From: Rhizoctonia solani
Taxonomy: Eukaryota > Basidiomycota > Agaricomycetes > Cantharellales > Ceratobasidiaceae
DNA length: 64,000 nucleotides
Direction: 5' to 3'
Assembly (NCBI RefSeq): GCF_016906535.1
Contig: NC_057372.1
Span: 1,469,501-1,533,500 of the forward strand
Below are positions 36,763-50,738 of this stretch, piece by piece. The position numbers and the translations under genes were made by a program. The notes under the pieces are model-generated. The model was not told where the DNA came from. It saw only the letters and a list, made by a program, of their open reading frames with translations, and did not search any database. Within the stretch, counting starts at the first letter, position 1. Each line of letters starts with the position of its first letter.

Positions 36763-37665
36763 TTAAGGAATCGAGTATTCAAGGGTTATAGTTATCCCAG
36801 TCGAGTAGTCAACGAGTTGCGCGATGAACGATTTGGAGTACCATCCAAAAAGCACAACTAGCGTCGTCAAAACCGGGTGACAGTCAAGGAGTACACGCAG
36901 CCCAAAGCCGGCAGACATACCGCCTAGTATATTACGTATAACCCAGGCACGGTCGAAATAGTCCTCGTCGAGCAAGGAAAGCACAGATTGCGTGAATTTG
37001 TGTTTGGATATAAAGTTTGGAAGCCCAGCTCCAGGCTCAACGGGATCTACCGTGGTAAATGATGACGGAGATTGCCAAATGGTTAGTAGAAGGAGAAGGA
37101 ACAATTTGGTAAGAGACGAGTAAAAGAGCGTAAGGGATACAAGAGGGATTCTGCGAGGATATACGTCCGGATAAATGTGCATGGGCAAAATGTTATCCCA
37201 TGGAGCCGAGCTTTTCCTAAACCAAATGAACAACTAACCTGAATTGGTCACGAGTTCCTAGTGTGGATGAATACGGCCGATTGAATGTGATTCTGAACAG
37301 GTCAATGGATCTGAGGAGGAGGACAGACGCGAGAGTAACTCCGATATGGAATGTTAGGGTATCTGTATGCCACATCATAGATGAGACCAAAAAATAAAAC
37401 AGAGGTTAAACAATAGACGTTTACCCAAAAAGCAAGCTACCAGAACTTGCGAAAAGGAATAGGCGGGATTGGGCGTATCTAAATTTGCCGGATGAAAATC
37501 CATTAATTGATTGAGCTGACGATGAAACATACAAGTGACGTCTCGCCAACGGATTACTACATAAGAACAATGAGTCCGTGTATCGGTCTGTGGTGCAATA
37601 GTCCACTTACTGGCATCTATCAGAATGAGACTGAATCCAAGCTTCACAACTAGGATCCAAGGATT
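36763..37665 (-). CDS. Predicted multi-pass membrane protein, unknown, 5' end not found
   Basis: The minus strand splices into a hydrophobic protein. An exon with PWILVVKLGFSLILIDA is followed after an intron by RWRDVTCMFHRQLNQLMDFH. Next, after another, come TLTFHIGVTLASVLLLRSID and LFRITFNRPYSSTLGTRDQF, then RKSSAPWDNILPMHIYPDVY, LVSLTLFYSSLTKLFLLLLL and RNILGGMSAGFGLRVLLD, ending ITLEYSIP at TGA. Four or more hydrophobic segments are visible. Joining QF to RKSS needs an intron of only 22 bases, far shorter than others here, so the gene may be broken or the sequence faulty. No family recognised with confidence; a wax-synthase-like acyltransferase was considered but its motifs are not seen. 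Confidence 0.4.
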
Positions 37666-38240
37666 CTAAAGGTCGTTTAAGTAATTATTATCAGATCTAG
37701 AACAGGACACAAAGAACCGTTTGTGCTTTAGACCAGGATGGCCCTACTCGAAAAAGTTCTTTTGAATGATTGTGACCTCTTTGACTCATATGACGTGGCT
37801 CACATCCACGATTAAAGAGAAGATGACGGTAGACTTCGCGTTTTAGGAGAATTAAGTCTAGTAGCAAGGTCAAGGGGTCGTGCTCAACGTAAGGGTCAGC
37901 AAAATTCAAGCAGTTTGGCTACATCCGATAAGTGTGTGACGGAAATGATAACCCAAACAACTGACACATTGATCGAGCCTCAGGTTATTCATGGACTGAT
38001 ACACTGTATAAAGATGAGGAACGGGCAAGTGCATTGTGTGCAGATAGGCATTCGTGAATTATATTGTTGCTTCGGTCTGGGATCGAGAGCGCGTGGTGAA
38101 TTAGTTTGGACCAAAGGCACGTGATATTGGATTGGATGTAATAACTTAACCACCCGTATTGTCGAGCATTAGCTTGAGCAAAGTAGAAACAATTCAGAAC
38201 GATATAATCAAGAAACAAGGAGAAGTATATTAAATAGCTA
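37666..38240. other. Intergenic, 0.6 kb
   Basis: AT-rich DNA between the unknown membrane protein and the CYP51 gene. No feature recognised. Confidence 0.45.
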
Positions 38241-40325
<2,085 letters not shown>

Positions 40326-40524
40326 GGCCGAGTGAAGTCCTAGGCTGGCCTCGTCTTTCGCTTTTTATACTTGTCGACGTGTGGTCTCCCTACCTCGTAC
40401 GATTTTTCTGACGCGCGATTGGCGCGGTTAGCATCCCTTGCGAATTTCACCATTTTCCGGCATAGTCACGTGGCCGCGTGTCACCTCGGGATTCGTACCT
40501 GGCTGTACCCCACACTCATCCACC
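40326..40524. promoter_or_regulatory. Short divergent promoter region, ERG11 / HSBP1
   Basis: 199 bases between outward-facing starts. A TTTTATACT stretch near 40362-40370 could be a TATA-like element on one side. No sterol regulatory element can be named with confidence. Confidence 0.4.
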
Positions 40525-41039
40525 ATGGCCCTGCCGCTCAATGTTGTCGGCTCGTCTACCCCTGCCAAAGAGCGCTCTCCTATTACTGCACCGAAAAATA
40601 TTTCAACTAGCGCTGCAGCTGGGTCAAGATCGGCCACACCTGTTGCTGACTCCAGACCCTCTGCTGGGTTGACAACAAAGCCAGAGGATATCACAAGCCC
40701 TCATGAATTAACGGTTTTTGTGAGTTTCTCCAGTATTCGACAATCCATCCAGCCCGACTTAGTGGGTATATCAGATCGAAAGTCTCCTCAACCAGGTTGA
40801 AACTGGATTCGATGATATGTCGAATCAAATACTGGAGAGGAGTGAGTAATTGGTACACTAATTTTCCTTCACTCATACTCATTTTCTGTCCATAAGTGAC
40901 TCAAATGTCCTCTAGGGTTGATTCCCTCGAGCTCGCCGTTCAGGATCTAATTAATGGAGACCTGTCAGGCCCTGGCCCATCATTAACCCCACAACCCACG
41001 GGCGGCAGTGCTCAGACAATGACAGGTAACTCAAACTGA
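40525..41039 (+). CDS. HSBP1: Heat shock factor-binding protein 1 homologue
   Basis: Small coiled-coil protein that, in animals and plants, binds the trimerisation region of heat shock factor and dampens the heat response. Three exons (40525-40719, 40775-40841, 40897-41039) give 134 residues with matching phases. The conserved core reads SPHELTVFIESLLNQVETGF, DDMSNQILERMTQMSSRVDS and LELAVQDLING, the HSBP1 heptad core. A 55-residue Ser/Pro/Thr-rich N-terminal extension (MALPLNVVGSSTPAKERSP...) and a short Gly/Pro tail are added. Start at the first ATG with a good context (CACCATGG). Confidence 0.9.
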
Positions 41040-41435
41040 CACCAAACGAAGGAGGTTTTGTATAATTAATTGATCAATATCTCGCCTATCATTGTTCGCT
41101 TCACATTAGATATTTCATCGTTTTCACTGCTACAGTTGCCTTGTTTGCCCATAGTCTATTATATTATAATGCCTTTACTTAGATCGCTAGGAATACATAC
41201 TATATCTACGTAGCTCAATATAGGTTCTTACCATTCACGGAGAAATTCTTGAAAAACTAATTAGCTCACAAGTCAGAAACTGGGATGTAAAATTATATCA
41301 AAACGCGAAGAATTCTGATACAGTTGGTTGAGAGATGAATGAGAAACTAAAAGCAATGGTATAAATATGGGGACTCTATGGTCAATAAGCAAGAGTGAAT
41401 GAGACAGGTTTATCGGTCGCATGTTATGTCTAATA
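41040..41435. other. Convergent intergenic region
   Basis: About 400 AT-rich bases between the ends of HSBP1 and the histidine kinase gene. It presumably holds both 3' UTRs. Confidence 0.5.
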
Positions 41436-44400
41436 TTAACCAGAGGCAAGTTTTTTGAACAGTCCCTCAAGTGTTTTCAATGAGACTGGTTTAATTAAAC
41501 TGAGCAACCCTCATTAGCGATCGCAGGATACTCGAAGATGAGGTCACATACTATCCATCGAACCCTGCAGCAAGGGCTTGCCGTTTGTCTTCGGGTGTTG
41601 CCAACCCAGTTAAAGCGAATATTTTAGCCGCGGGTACCCCACCTCGTCGCTCTCGTTCGATAGCGCGAATCTGGCTCACGCAACCGATGCCGCCCAGATT
41701 CGGCATTGATAAATCGACAAGTAAGACCCTGCCACAACGTAAGGTCATTTTCATTGCGGTGATGAAAAGCACTAACTGGTAGTGCCCAGGAACAGCGTTT
41801 CTGAATTTACCGACCCCTTCAATGCCGTCAGTAGCTTCCTTGTATTCTAAGCCCTAAAGGAGTATCCAGTTCAGGTGAGACAAGTATTCCAATTATTTAC
41901 TTACTTGCTTCTTTAGCCACTACGAGCTGAGTCAATAACCAACAAAAATGCTGTAGGTAGGTACTTACGACAGCCAAAATATTCCTATTTATAGGATTAT
42001 CCTCCTATGAAACATATTCGTGAAACATCTAATGGATGCAATGGAACAAGCTTACAACCACGAGCACCCGGGGCTTCTTGGTACTACCAAGCGTACCAGT
42101 TGCCGACTCCAACATAACAGAACCTTCATCTGCGAGAGGAATGGTCTGGAAATCGCTTATTGAACGAGTTAAATAGGGTGCGTCGTCCATAGGTTTGGAT
42201 AGCTCAGTCTCGTGTAAGGAAGATGCGGAGTTGGTGGGGCCCAAACTACGTATGATGGGAAGAGAATCACGAGATTGGCGGGGGGAACAGGGCATGTGCT
42301 GTGAACTGCGCCGAGTTCCAGGTTCGCTGGCCGGTGGAGTGCCCGGAGAATTAGGTAGTGCATGTACCCCAGTCCAAGAAGATAATTCTCCATCACGGAA
42401 TTTTTTACAATCTTTCAATGCAGAAAACAGACGCGAGGGGCCACCAGGCTTGAATATTAACCGGCAGAAGCCTCCCGAGCGCTCAAAGTTCTTTACAATG
42501 CCCATAATCCGTTGGTCTCCACGGGATGAAGTCAGCAGAATCACCGGCTTGGAAAACTCCTGTTGGTTGACGAGATCGGATAAGAACTGGATATCCTCGT
42601 TCACCAGAAGGACATCGGCTCGATCAGAGTGACCCACAATAGAGACACTCCACCAAATAGTCAGAACCGTGGAAATTGTCGACTGTAGTTCCTGTTCTCC
42701 CCTATGAGAAGAGAAACCATGCATACAAATACCCAGGTGATCAATTTTTCCGTGAATCAGGCTAGCATCTCCAAGGCCAGATGGAAGCTCTTCTACGTCG
42801 AATGAAATCTTGATCTCAGTCCCGACACCTTCTTGACTCCATACGTCGACTAGAAAGCGAGTTTGTTGGTGATTCAAACCCACCGATCACATAACACACC
42901 TTGGCCGTTGACCGCTTCTGAACGAACAATAGAATTTACGATAGCCAAACCCAGCCCCGTCCCAGTATGCAATGGGTTTTCCTGTCGTTTGATGTGGTAA
43001 ATAAGTAAATAAAACTCAATTCAAGATATCTGATGAAATACCTGAGAGAAAGGCTGGAAAAGCTGATTGGTCAAAAAGTCTTTGCTGATCCCCTAGTAAT
43101 AGTAGTAGGTACTTGTTTAGTATCACCGAATTGATCATCATGCGAACCTTTCCCGTGTCGTTGACCGATAGTTCCACAGTTATGACCCGATCCTCTTCAT
43201 TGTATGCGACCTCCCTGAGCCCAACATACACATAACCATCTGATGTGAATTTGAGCTAGCAAGAAAATGCGGTTTTAGCTATTGTCAAAGTTTGGTTGGT
43301 GCAGCCGTACCGAGTTACCGATAAGATTCATCAAAATGCGACGGATCCCAGCTTTCTCACAAACACAACTCCACCCCTATTAGCATCATGCTTCAGCCTG
43401 CAGTTGGAAGTTAGATAAATCTCAAGGGACTAACCCTTTCCCGGTAAGCGATGTCCACAATAGTCTCGACATGCCGTCCACCAGATGCCTGTGAGGCGGC
43501 GTTGGTCCCCGGCAAGGAGCGGGGTGGCGAGTACACGCTACCAATTTCCGAAACTGCTCGGGCGCGTGCGCCAACCCAACACCCCTCGACAGTGTCTTCC
43601 ACCAGTGTTAGAAGATTGGTTCTGAACAAGCAAAATACTGATGGATTAGGGGCGCTGCCCGATAGATACGCGGGCTCTTACTTTGATCTTGGGATCGTAT
43701 GCTCCCTGTTCCCACTCAGTTTGGTAAAATCGAGAACGTGGTTAACTATCCATATCAGGTTGAATAGTTCGAATAGGAGATCCACTATCTGAATGACATA
43801 CCTGTTTCCCCAAGAGAGGCACCACAGCTCTGTATTGTCTTCAGAAATGCACTCTGAGTGTCAGTTAATTTAGTGTCTGCAATGAGCTCAGCAGCCGCCA
43901 GAATTCCATGCAGCGGCGCTAAAGGTAACGTTAGAGGGTGCCGCTACTTAGATGACCAACATACTTCTGAGCTCATGCGAAATACTAGGAAATCACATTC
44001 ATCAGCTGTCAGTTAGAAGTTTTGATAGTATCACGCACTTGGAAATAAACAACGACTTCGCTTTGTCAGCTAGTATCATCCGTCGCTTTAACATAGCGCT
44101 GAGAATGATCACACCGATAGCCCTTAGGAACTGTAATTCGTAGCCCTCCAGTAAGTGCTTGCTTGGGTCTGTTATATAAGCACATAATAGTGCAAACGGA
44201 TGATGGTCAACATTGAATATGCTACAAAAATTGGGACTCTCAGTCAGGAAGGCTATTGTTTCACTAAAAAGCTCACGGGACGATCATGGAATAAGTAGCA
44301 TTGCTCGGAATTGCCCAGTCGCGCAAATAACTCGGTGTTATATGTTCATATATCTTTCCATCGGGATAGTTCCTAAAAAGTAGAATGTAAGCATTTTGAC

Positions 44401-47400
44401 ACTGATACTAAGACATAAGCAAAACGAACGCGAGAAACAAGGAGAGGCGCTCATGATCCGCGCCCGACAATGTATGAACGTGTTTGGCTTTAAAATTGGT
44501 ATGGGAAGCTCCAAGAACGGCGGGGGGGCTAATTTGTTCGAATGGACGGTTGGCCGGCCCAGAAACCTTGTCAGAAGCGTGCATGCTAGGTGAAGCTGAA
44601 ATGGGAGCGGGGCCGTGGGAGGAGTCTGTGAATGTATCTCCACGATAGGAATATGACTTGGTTCCGTCCTCGTTGAACGATTCGACGCATTCGAAGTTAG
44701 CAATGTCGAGCACAGTCGCACCTTCCAGGTCCAGAGCTCGTTTGACCTGAGAGTCTCTAAGGATTTTGTGGCCAAAATAGATGTAGGCACTCACAAGTTT
44801 AGAGGCCCGATCGTAAACCTTCTCCATGGAAGTACCGTTCGGAGACCCAGATTCCTCAAGTTCAAGGCATTCACGAGTAAATCTTTCCATGGAAGTTTGA
44901 ATGCGGTCTCGAACTTGAAGCTGGATCTGGCAGTACGGAATTTGAGTGGTTAAGACGGCGATCCCAGAAATCCATGAACCTACTTTATCGCGCCACAGTT
45001 CCATTTCTCGCATAACGATTGCCTGAATATCTAGTTAAGCAAGTAAAGCACTCGCTAGCACTATTGAACATACAGCGAATTCCTTCAGAGTATGCCGCTG
45101 TCTTGGAGTGAATTCGTCTCTTGGTTTGTCGTCAATAACACCTAATAAGCCAATGTAAGTTCAATGGATCGTTAGAAACAGAGAACTCACACAGGGTCCC
45201 GATATTGTAACCTTCGGTTGTACGCAACGGTGCCCCAGCATAGAATCGTATGTGGGGCGGGCCAGCGACCAGCGGCTAGATCATATGACAATAAGTATAT
45301 ATACTTTTTTCATCGTACGTATACTTACATTGTTTGCAAAACGCCAGTCCTGACTTGCATCTGTAACGACCAGAGGTTCTGCCCCTCGCTAGCAGCACGG
45401 GCTCAATAGAAGTTTAAGGTTTAAGTAGATACTGAATACGGACCTGTCTACGGGATCTAAGGTCAATGCTTCGAGTCTAAAAACTCGCAAAAGGTCCTTA
45501 CAGAATCGAATGCGCACAGAAACTATTGTCACGGCTGGTACCATCGACTCCGAAACCAGCTGAAACAGATGCGTTAGACACATAACACTCGTATAAATAG
45601 GATGATTCAATCACATTCTGACTTGAACCATCTACAATCCAGCGAAGATGTAAGCTGGGGACAAGAAGACTAACATTCACTCACTGGTCGTCCTTGTCGA
45701 TTAGAGCTATGATGACCATCTTGGTCGAGAATACTAATTTACACAAATGTGTTATTCGGTCGAAATTAACATCGCGACTGGTGTGAAGAATATTGAACCT
45801 GGCCAAAAGTGAGATTGGACCAGGAATCAGCGAGTGCAAGGATTACCTGTAGAGAGCCTTCCGCCGTTCCAGTTCATCAGGGGGTAATGGTGGGATGAGG
45901 TAGGTAGGTTGTTCGTCTTCGTCGGATTTAATTAGTGTTTCACTGGGAGTAAAAAATTCCACATCCGCTGAACTAGACAAGGAAGTTAATAGTTGGTCGG
46001 GAACTGTTGGGTAGCCGTTGCCCAGATGTACTCCAGAGTCCGGCCTTAACTTAGCGCCAGCCAAGGATAGAGTGGACCCCCGGAAAGTAACTGGGAGACA
46101 AACATCAGCGAGATTCGTTTGCGACGGGGAAGTTGCTAGGTTTGTCCAAGTCGTTGCAGGCAAAGGGCCAGAAGGATTAGTCTGATTGACACCAATAAAT
46201 GGATGAGAAGGGAGGTCCCGCGATTTGTCGGAGGCAGGGGACCTAGAGTGTGCTCGCGAGCGAATCTGCGAAGGAGACCGACTGAAATAGTCCCCTTGTG
46301 AATTCGATGGGCGGCGAGTAGACCAAGACGAGGCTTTGTGAGCTGGAGCTGGACGTGAAATATAGCTTTCCTTTGAAGAAACCACCTCTGGTGAAGGGGG
46401 TTGAGGAACGATGGTTGGAGGAGGTGCGGGTTCATGAGGACTTTCCTCCCAAAAATTGGAAAGACGCGACTTGGGGTGTGACGACGACGGGTGGAGCAAA
46501 GGGAGAGCTTTACGCATGGGGTCCAAGAGCTCAGCAGCTTCGGGGGAAGGCAGTGCGTATGGAGCGACGTTGACCCCTGAGCCTGCCCATCGGATCGTAG
46601 CGGCCACAGCGGCGCGATCGATGGATGGGCTGGGCAATGCTGGTAAAGTAGTGGGTGGGACTCCACCTGGCGATCGAACCTCAACATCTGAATGCGACCT
46701 CTGAACCTTTCGAGGAGCATTTACATAGGGAAAATTGGGATGGATAAAGTTGGTAGTGGAGCTAGATAGATCGGGGGTGGCGGTTCCACGTCGAGATGCA
46801 ATTGAGCTAGTACGGGAGTCTGGCATGATGCGCGGTCGGCGATCTGGGCCTGCCAGTCCCCGTGAGGGGGATGCTGAACTAGGACTACTAGAAAGTGACG
46901 GAGACAAATTGACTGCAACTGTGGAAGATGAAGAAAGGGCAGAACTACTAATCATAGGCGAGCCAGATGTCCGCATGGATGCTCCCGGGAGCTTGAGCTC
47001 AAACGGGGGTTCTGGAATCCGTATGGGGTCCCATTCACCATTTGCGTATGCTTGCATAAAAGTTGGCCAGTCTACAACACCAGACCCCGACCCAAGTAAT
47101 ATACCAGATGTCGGAGGCGCTGAGCCTCCTCCAGGTTGTGGAGTTTGTCCCGCACGTTCAGGCTCAAGAGTAGCTGCTGGAGGAGGTGCTGGAGACGGCT
47201 GTCTAGACATCTGTGGTGAGCTAGTTGGTAGCATTGGTGCACTATCTGACGTTGGAGTTGGTGCTGTCGACGGACGCGATATCCGACCTAGAGAACAGGG
47301 TACTTCAATATGCCACCTCAATAAATATCATGTTCAGCTACCTGGTGCCGTTCGTACATGGGCCCGAGGAGTCGGCGTGCCTGGGGCCATCGCGCTGCCA

Positions 47401-47435
47401 GAGCTCGTCGTCTTGGGTCGCTGCATCGTCGACAT
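41436..47435 (-). CDS. GAF-containing hybrid histidine kinase
   Basis: Signalling kinase that passes phosphate from a His to its own receiver Asp and on to a phosphotransfer protein. The N terminus ([12 protein letters not shown]) is a long Pro/Ser-rich region of about 500 residues. A GAF sensor follows, beginning [20 protein letters not shown]. Then come a linker, the H-box (ISHELRS) with [14 protein letters not shown], and the ATPase domain with N-box ([11 protein letters not shown]), G1 (VNDTGKG), [20 protein letters not shown] and [10 protein letters not shown] receiver-like stretch without the acceptor Asp comes next ([25 protein letters not shown]). The true receiver has VLVVEDNPINR, phospho-acceptor Asp in [16 protein letters not shown] and YLIKPVSL, ending KKLASG at TAA 41438-41436. 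No membrane helix is seen, so it is probably cytoplasmic. Start: the upstream of two in-frame ATGs. Only 64 bp separate it from the POLD2 stop. Not the phytochrome class, since no PHY domain is seen. Confidence 0.88.
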
Positions 47436-47499
47436 ATCACGTGCACGCAAGGTGACGTCAGATAGAACATAGCCACAAAGGGATTAATTCTGATTGTAA

Positions 47500-49318
47500 C
47501 TACAACCCAAACTCTACAGTCTGGACCGCAAGCGTCGCCATATTCACCAAAACGACCAATGGCTGTGACGCAAACCTTGGGAGTAATACTACTCGCGTTG
47601 GTCCAATCATTTCTGTCCCAAATGTTGGTTGGTTTCCTACTACGTAAATATCTGGCATCTTGTCCAGGACAAATGGATCTTTCTTGTCGAACGGATATGA
47701 CCCTAAATATATGCTGAGATACAGTAGTAGTACTGAAGCATCGTAGCTCACATAGGGTATCAGGAGCTGTTGGAGCAATATGTCTCCACTTTAGTGTATT
47801 TCGTACCATGCTCATGCGATCATCTTCCACGGAATGCATATATATATCATTCAGAGGCTGACCAGAATGAACGAGGATACTGTGGTTCGAATGAGCTTTA
47901 CTTCAGCCGCATTTTCAGTCCTAACCTTTTTCCGCTACTGTGGATCCATGTGGGGTTTGACTCCATGTGAAGCGCATCAGATATCTCGCTGGCTTGTCCC
48001 TGGGGTTGGAATATCCAGGAGGGCAATGGCTGCTGTGGGAGAGCAGCGCCGGATGGATCACTCTGTACGAGCAAGTCGGTAAGGAAATCCGAGAAGCAAT
48101 TCGCGCACTAACTGCACCAGGAAGCACATGGAGTGGTACTGTGCGTGCTATCTCCTGAAATGTTTCTCCTAATGATAACACTGCTTGACGCAAGGAGGTG
48201 TTTGCCGAACTTGATACTTTGGACTGCAAGATTGGTTCAGAAACAATCGACACAGCAGCAGCACATGCTCACAGAGTCCCTTTCTTCATCAAGGAGTGGC
48301 GCGGCGAGAGAGTCGCCGGCAACCACGACTCGGCTTATCTGTCGGGCAAGATCCCGATCCTGGCATAATTCAGATACCGGAATTATGTAGAGACTCGTGT
48401 AGACCCACTTTTTCGGTCCCGCCTTCTCCACTGAGCCAGTCTAAAAATAAGGACATTGTCATCATTGAATCGGCCCTCAGAGATGAGTTTGTTTCAGGTT
48501 GAACCAATGTTGAGCCCGTATTGGCCGTCTCGCCATACAACAGCCCAGAGAGGAATGCACAATAGGAAGCTAAATAATGGTCAGACTATCGACGGCAAGC
48601 GCACGAGCACGTACATTCATTAGGCATGGGGTTGGGTATATGTGCTGGCGGAGCAAGTCCTGGATAGACCACCTCATCGACCTGAAATTCTCCACTGTCG
48701 GCCTCCGACCCCAAGACCGCGATGTTCACGCCTTGAATAATTTAATCAGGGTGCATCAAGTAAGAATATATATACCTACCAGTTACAAGTCTTTCTTTAG
48801 CTAGTAGATTTCCTATAAGTCCAACCCGGCCACTCTCGTCCTCAAGCATAACGGAGTCTTTATCCGAGGTGCGTTTTGATTGAATCGGAATCATAGCGAG
48901 TGCGTGCTGTTGGTATTTCACATACATGTCCCAATGGACCGTTCATAAAATACTCACATCTTGGGCTATATCTTCCAAAACATTGGCCTTGAGTGGCATA
49001 TCCATGTATACCGTCCCAATAATATAGCATTGCTGTCCTTTGACGACATCCAATACGCGAGGCACGTGAGGAACTTGATAACAAAACACGCATCCGCGAC
49101 GCGAGTATAAGCAACGTTCAACACGAACATATGCAATGCTTGCCTTTCCTCTTTCCCCAGGTTTTTTGAGCATTTTCGAGAAGTGCAGGTCGTAGTTGAC
49201 CTAGGCGAGCCGCGTAGATGGTGTCGAATTGTTGTCCATAGTGCTTTTGTCCCGCAAATAGGTTAAATGGTTTTTCCGAGTCATCAATGGTAGTATGAGA
49301 CCGATAGTCTTTAGCCAT
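47500..49318 (-). CDS. POLD2: DNA polymerase delta small subunit (B subunit)
   Basis: Accessory subunit of replicative DNA polymerase delta, equal to yeast Pol31 and fission yeast Cdc1, in the nucleus. The N terminus has KPFNLFAGQKHYGQQFDTIY and AARLGQLRPALLENAQKTWG, then DVVKGQQCYIIGTVYMDMPL, LEDESGRVGLIGNLLAKERL and VTGVNIAVLGSEADSGEFQV. Next are QISRVVVAGDSLAAPLLDEE and ALPQQPLPSWIFQPQGQA. The C-terminal part has SNPTWIHSSGKR, SVEDDRMSMVRNTLKWRHIA and PTAPDTL joined to SYPFDKKDPFVLDKMPDIYV, then VGNQPTFGTEMI. The inactivated phosphoesterase fold of B subunits is implied by these blocks. Start ATG at 49318; the last codons are VQTVEFGL then TAG at 47502-47500. Several short introns; some internal borders are approximate. 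Confidence 0.88.
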
Positions 49319-49523
49319 ACTTTAAAATGGTTATACCCCAAAAGCTTTGAGGTAAAAGTGGTCGAGAAAAGGAGGACTGCCACAGATGGGATTCCAAAAA
49401 GGCAATATAACATTTGGATCATGTGACTGGCAAACAAACAATACGCGTACTGTATGACAAAATAATTTACAATCTGAGGATAGCAATTGGCAGATTTTAT
49501 GGGTCTGTGGTTCTAGGTTGTAA

Positions 49524-50469
49524 CTAGAAAGCAATCCGGTAACTAGCATACCGACCACTAGTCTCGCTGGGACGTGTTATCTTAACAACTTGACCTCTTT
49601 TTAGACCGTAGTATCGTGAAACAGGATCAATGAGTTGAATACGCGGAAGTTGTGTTTCTTTGAGACGACTAATAGATTCATGGTTTAGTGTTCCTTCGTC
49701 ATTTTCAACTGTACCAAACAACTTACTATCGCTCGAGTAGTGCTTTTTTCTCCACTTGTGTGAGAACCTGGTGTTGAGGTACTAATTTGTGATGAGTAAT
49801 GTTAACGAGGAGGTCGGCTTCGGCAAACTCTTCGAGACTGTATTGGCTTGACATGGCTGAGATAACCTGTGCTTAGGAGTCAGATTTATGACTACGAATT
49901 AACGAGGAATGAAAACCTTTCGGGCGGATGGGGTCATTTTTTCCATAAAGACAATGATGCCATGGGTGATACCCTTTTCGTCCAGGATACCCAAGAATCT
50001 GTCCTGCGTTCAAAGCACCAAACAGGCGTCTCGGACTGGCAAATCTTACTTTCGCATGGTTTTAATAGTGACGTTCTTTTCGTCGGCGAAAAAGATAAAA
50101 ATCTGATTGGTCGGATCATCTTTATGATTGGTAAAAAAGTTTAGACGTGTGCGACTGGGAACGGTCAGTTAGACTCAAGTAAAGCATACTGTACATACTC
50201 AATGTTTTCTCCAGAGCCGAAAGTAGATTTGAAAGTCTGGATATCCATGTTCATTTCATCCTCTGCAACAAGATATCCCTGCCTCACAGAACTTAAGTAA
50301 GTAACGGAGGGGCGAAGAAATCAGGAAGACTCACCCGGTCATGCACCAACTCATGGATAGTTCTATTCACCCTGTGGAGGCGGGCAACCTCGCGGCTAGC
50401 CTCGGGTTGGGATGCCCTATGCGCATTTTATTTTTCCTGAATTCGTAGACAATGGGCACTCACTCACAT
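49524..50469 (-). CDS. RPB5: RNA polymerase I/II/III shared subunit RPB5 (RPABC1), start codon split by an intron
   Basis: Subunit shared by the three nuclear RNA polymerases. Spliced minus strand: [87 protein letters not shown] and [20 protein letters not shown]. It continues to the highly conserved C-terminal assembly domain [20 protein letters not shown] followed by [19 protein letters not shown], ending at TAG 49526-49524. There is no ATG in frame before the first conserved exon. The A and T of the start codon lie at 50469-50468, followed by GTGAGT, and the G is the first base (50416) after the acceptor CGCATAG. The intron 50417-50467 therefore splits the start codon; the joined context is AACAAATGG. 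Exon 2 then gives exactly 28 codons to the next intron. Confidence 0.92.
50417..50467 (-). other. Intron splitting the RPB5 start codon
   Basis: 51-base GT-AG intron with donor GTGAGT and acceptor CGCATAG. The exon before it ends in AT and the exon after it begins with G, so the ATG exists only in spliced RNA. Unspliced RNA offers ATG TGA, a start followed directly by a stop. Confidence 0.75.
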
Positions 50470-50738
50470 TTGTTTGCCTGATGACCGGTGGTGGTAAGCG
50501 CTGAGATAAATTGTTAGTGGCGCCTCGGGGATGATTTTGTAAACAACTCGACGCAAGTCAATAAGCGCCGGCGGAACTCGAAGGTCGTCTTTCCAAAGTA
50601 GCCACCTCGTCGCTGCAACCAACACATTGTACAGCACTACCCGTCTCAGAAATCAATCGACTATTGTCACCTGAACTTGTTGGCTGCTCTGAAAAAACTT
50701 AGTAACCAAGAATCACTGGAGTCTCCTTTGCGATAGAA

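Noticed and set aside
46735..47472. 245-residue open frame on the plus strand opposite the histidine kinase N terminus
   Set aside because: It is the antisense of a Pro/Ser-rich disordered coding region, which commonly leaves long open frames on the other strand. No motifs.
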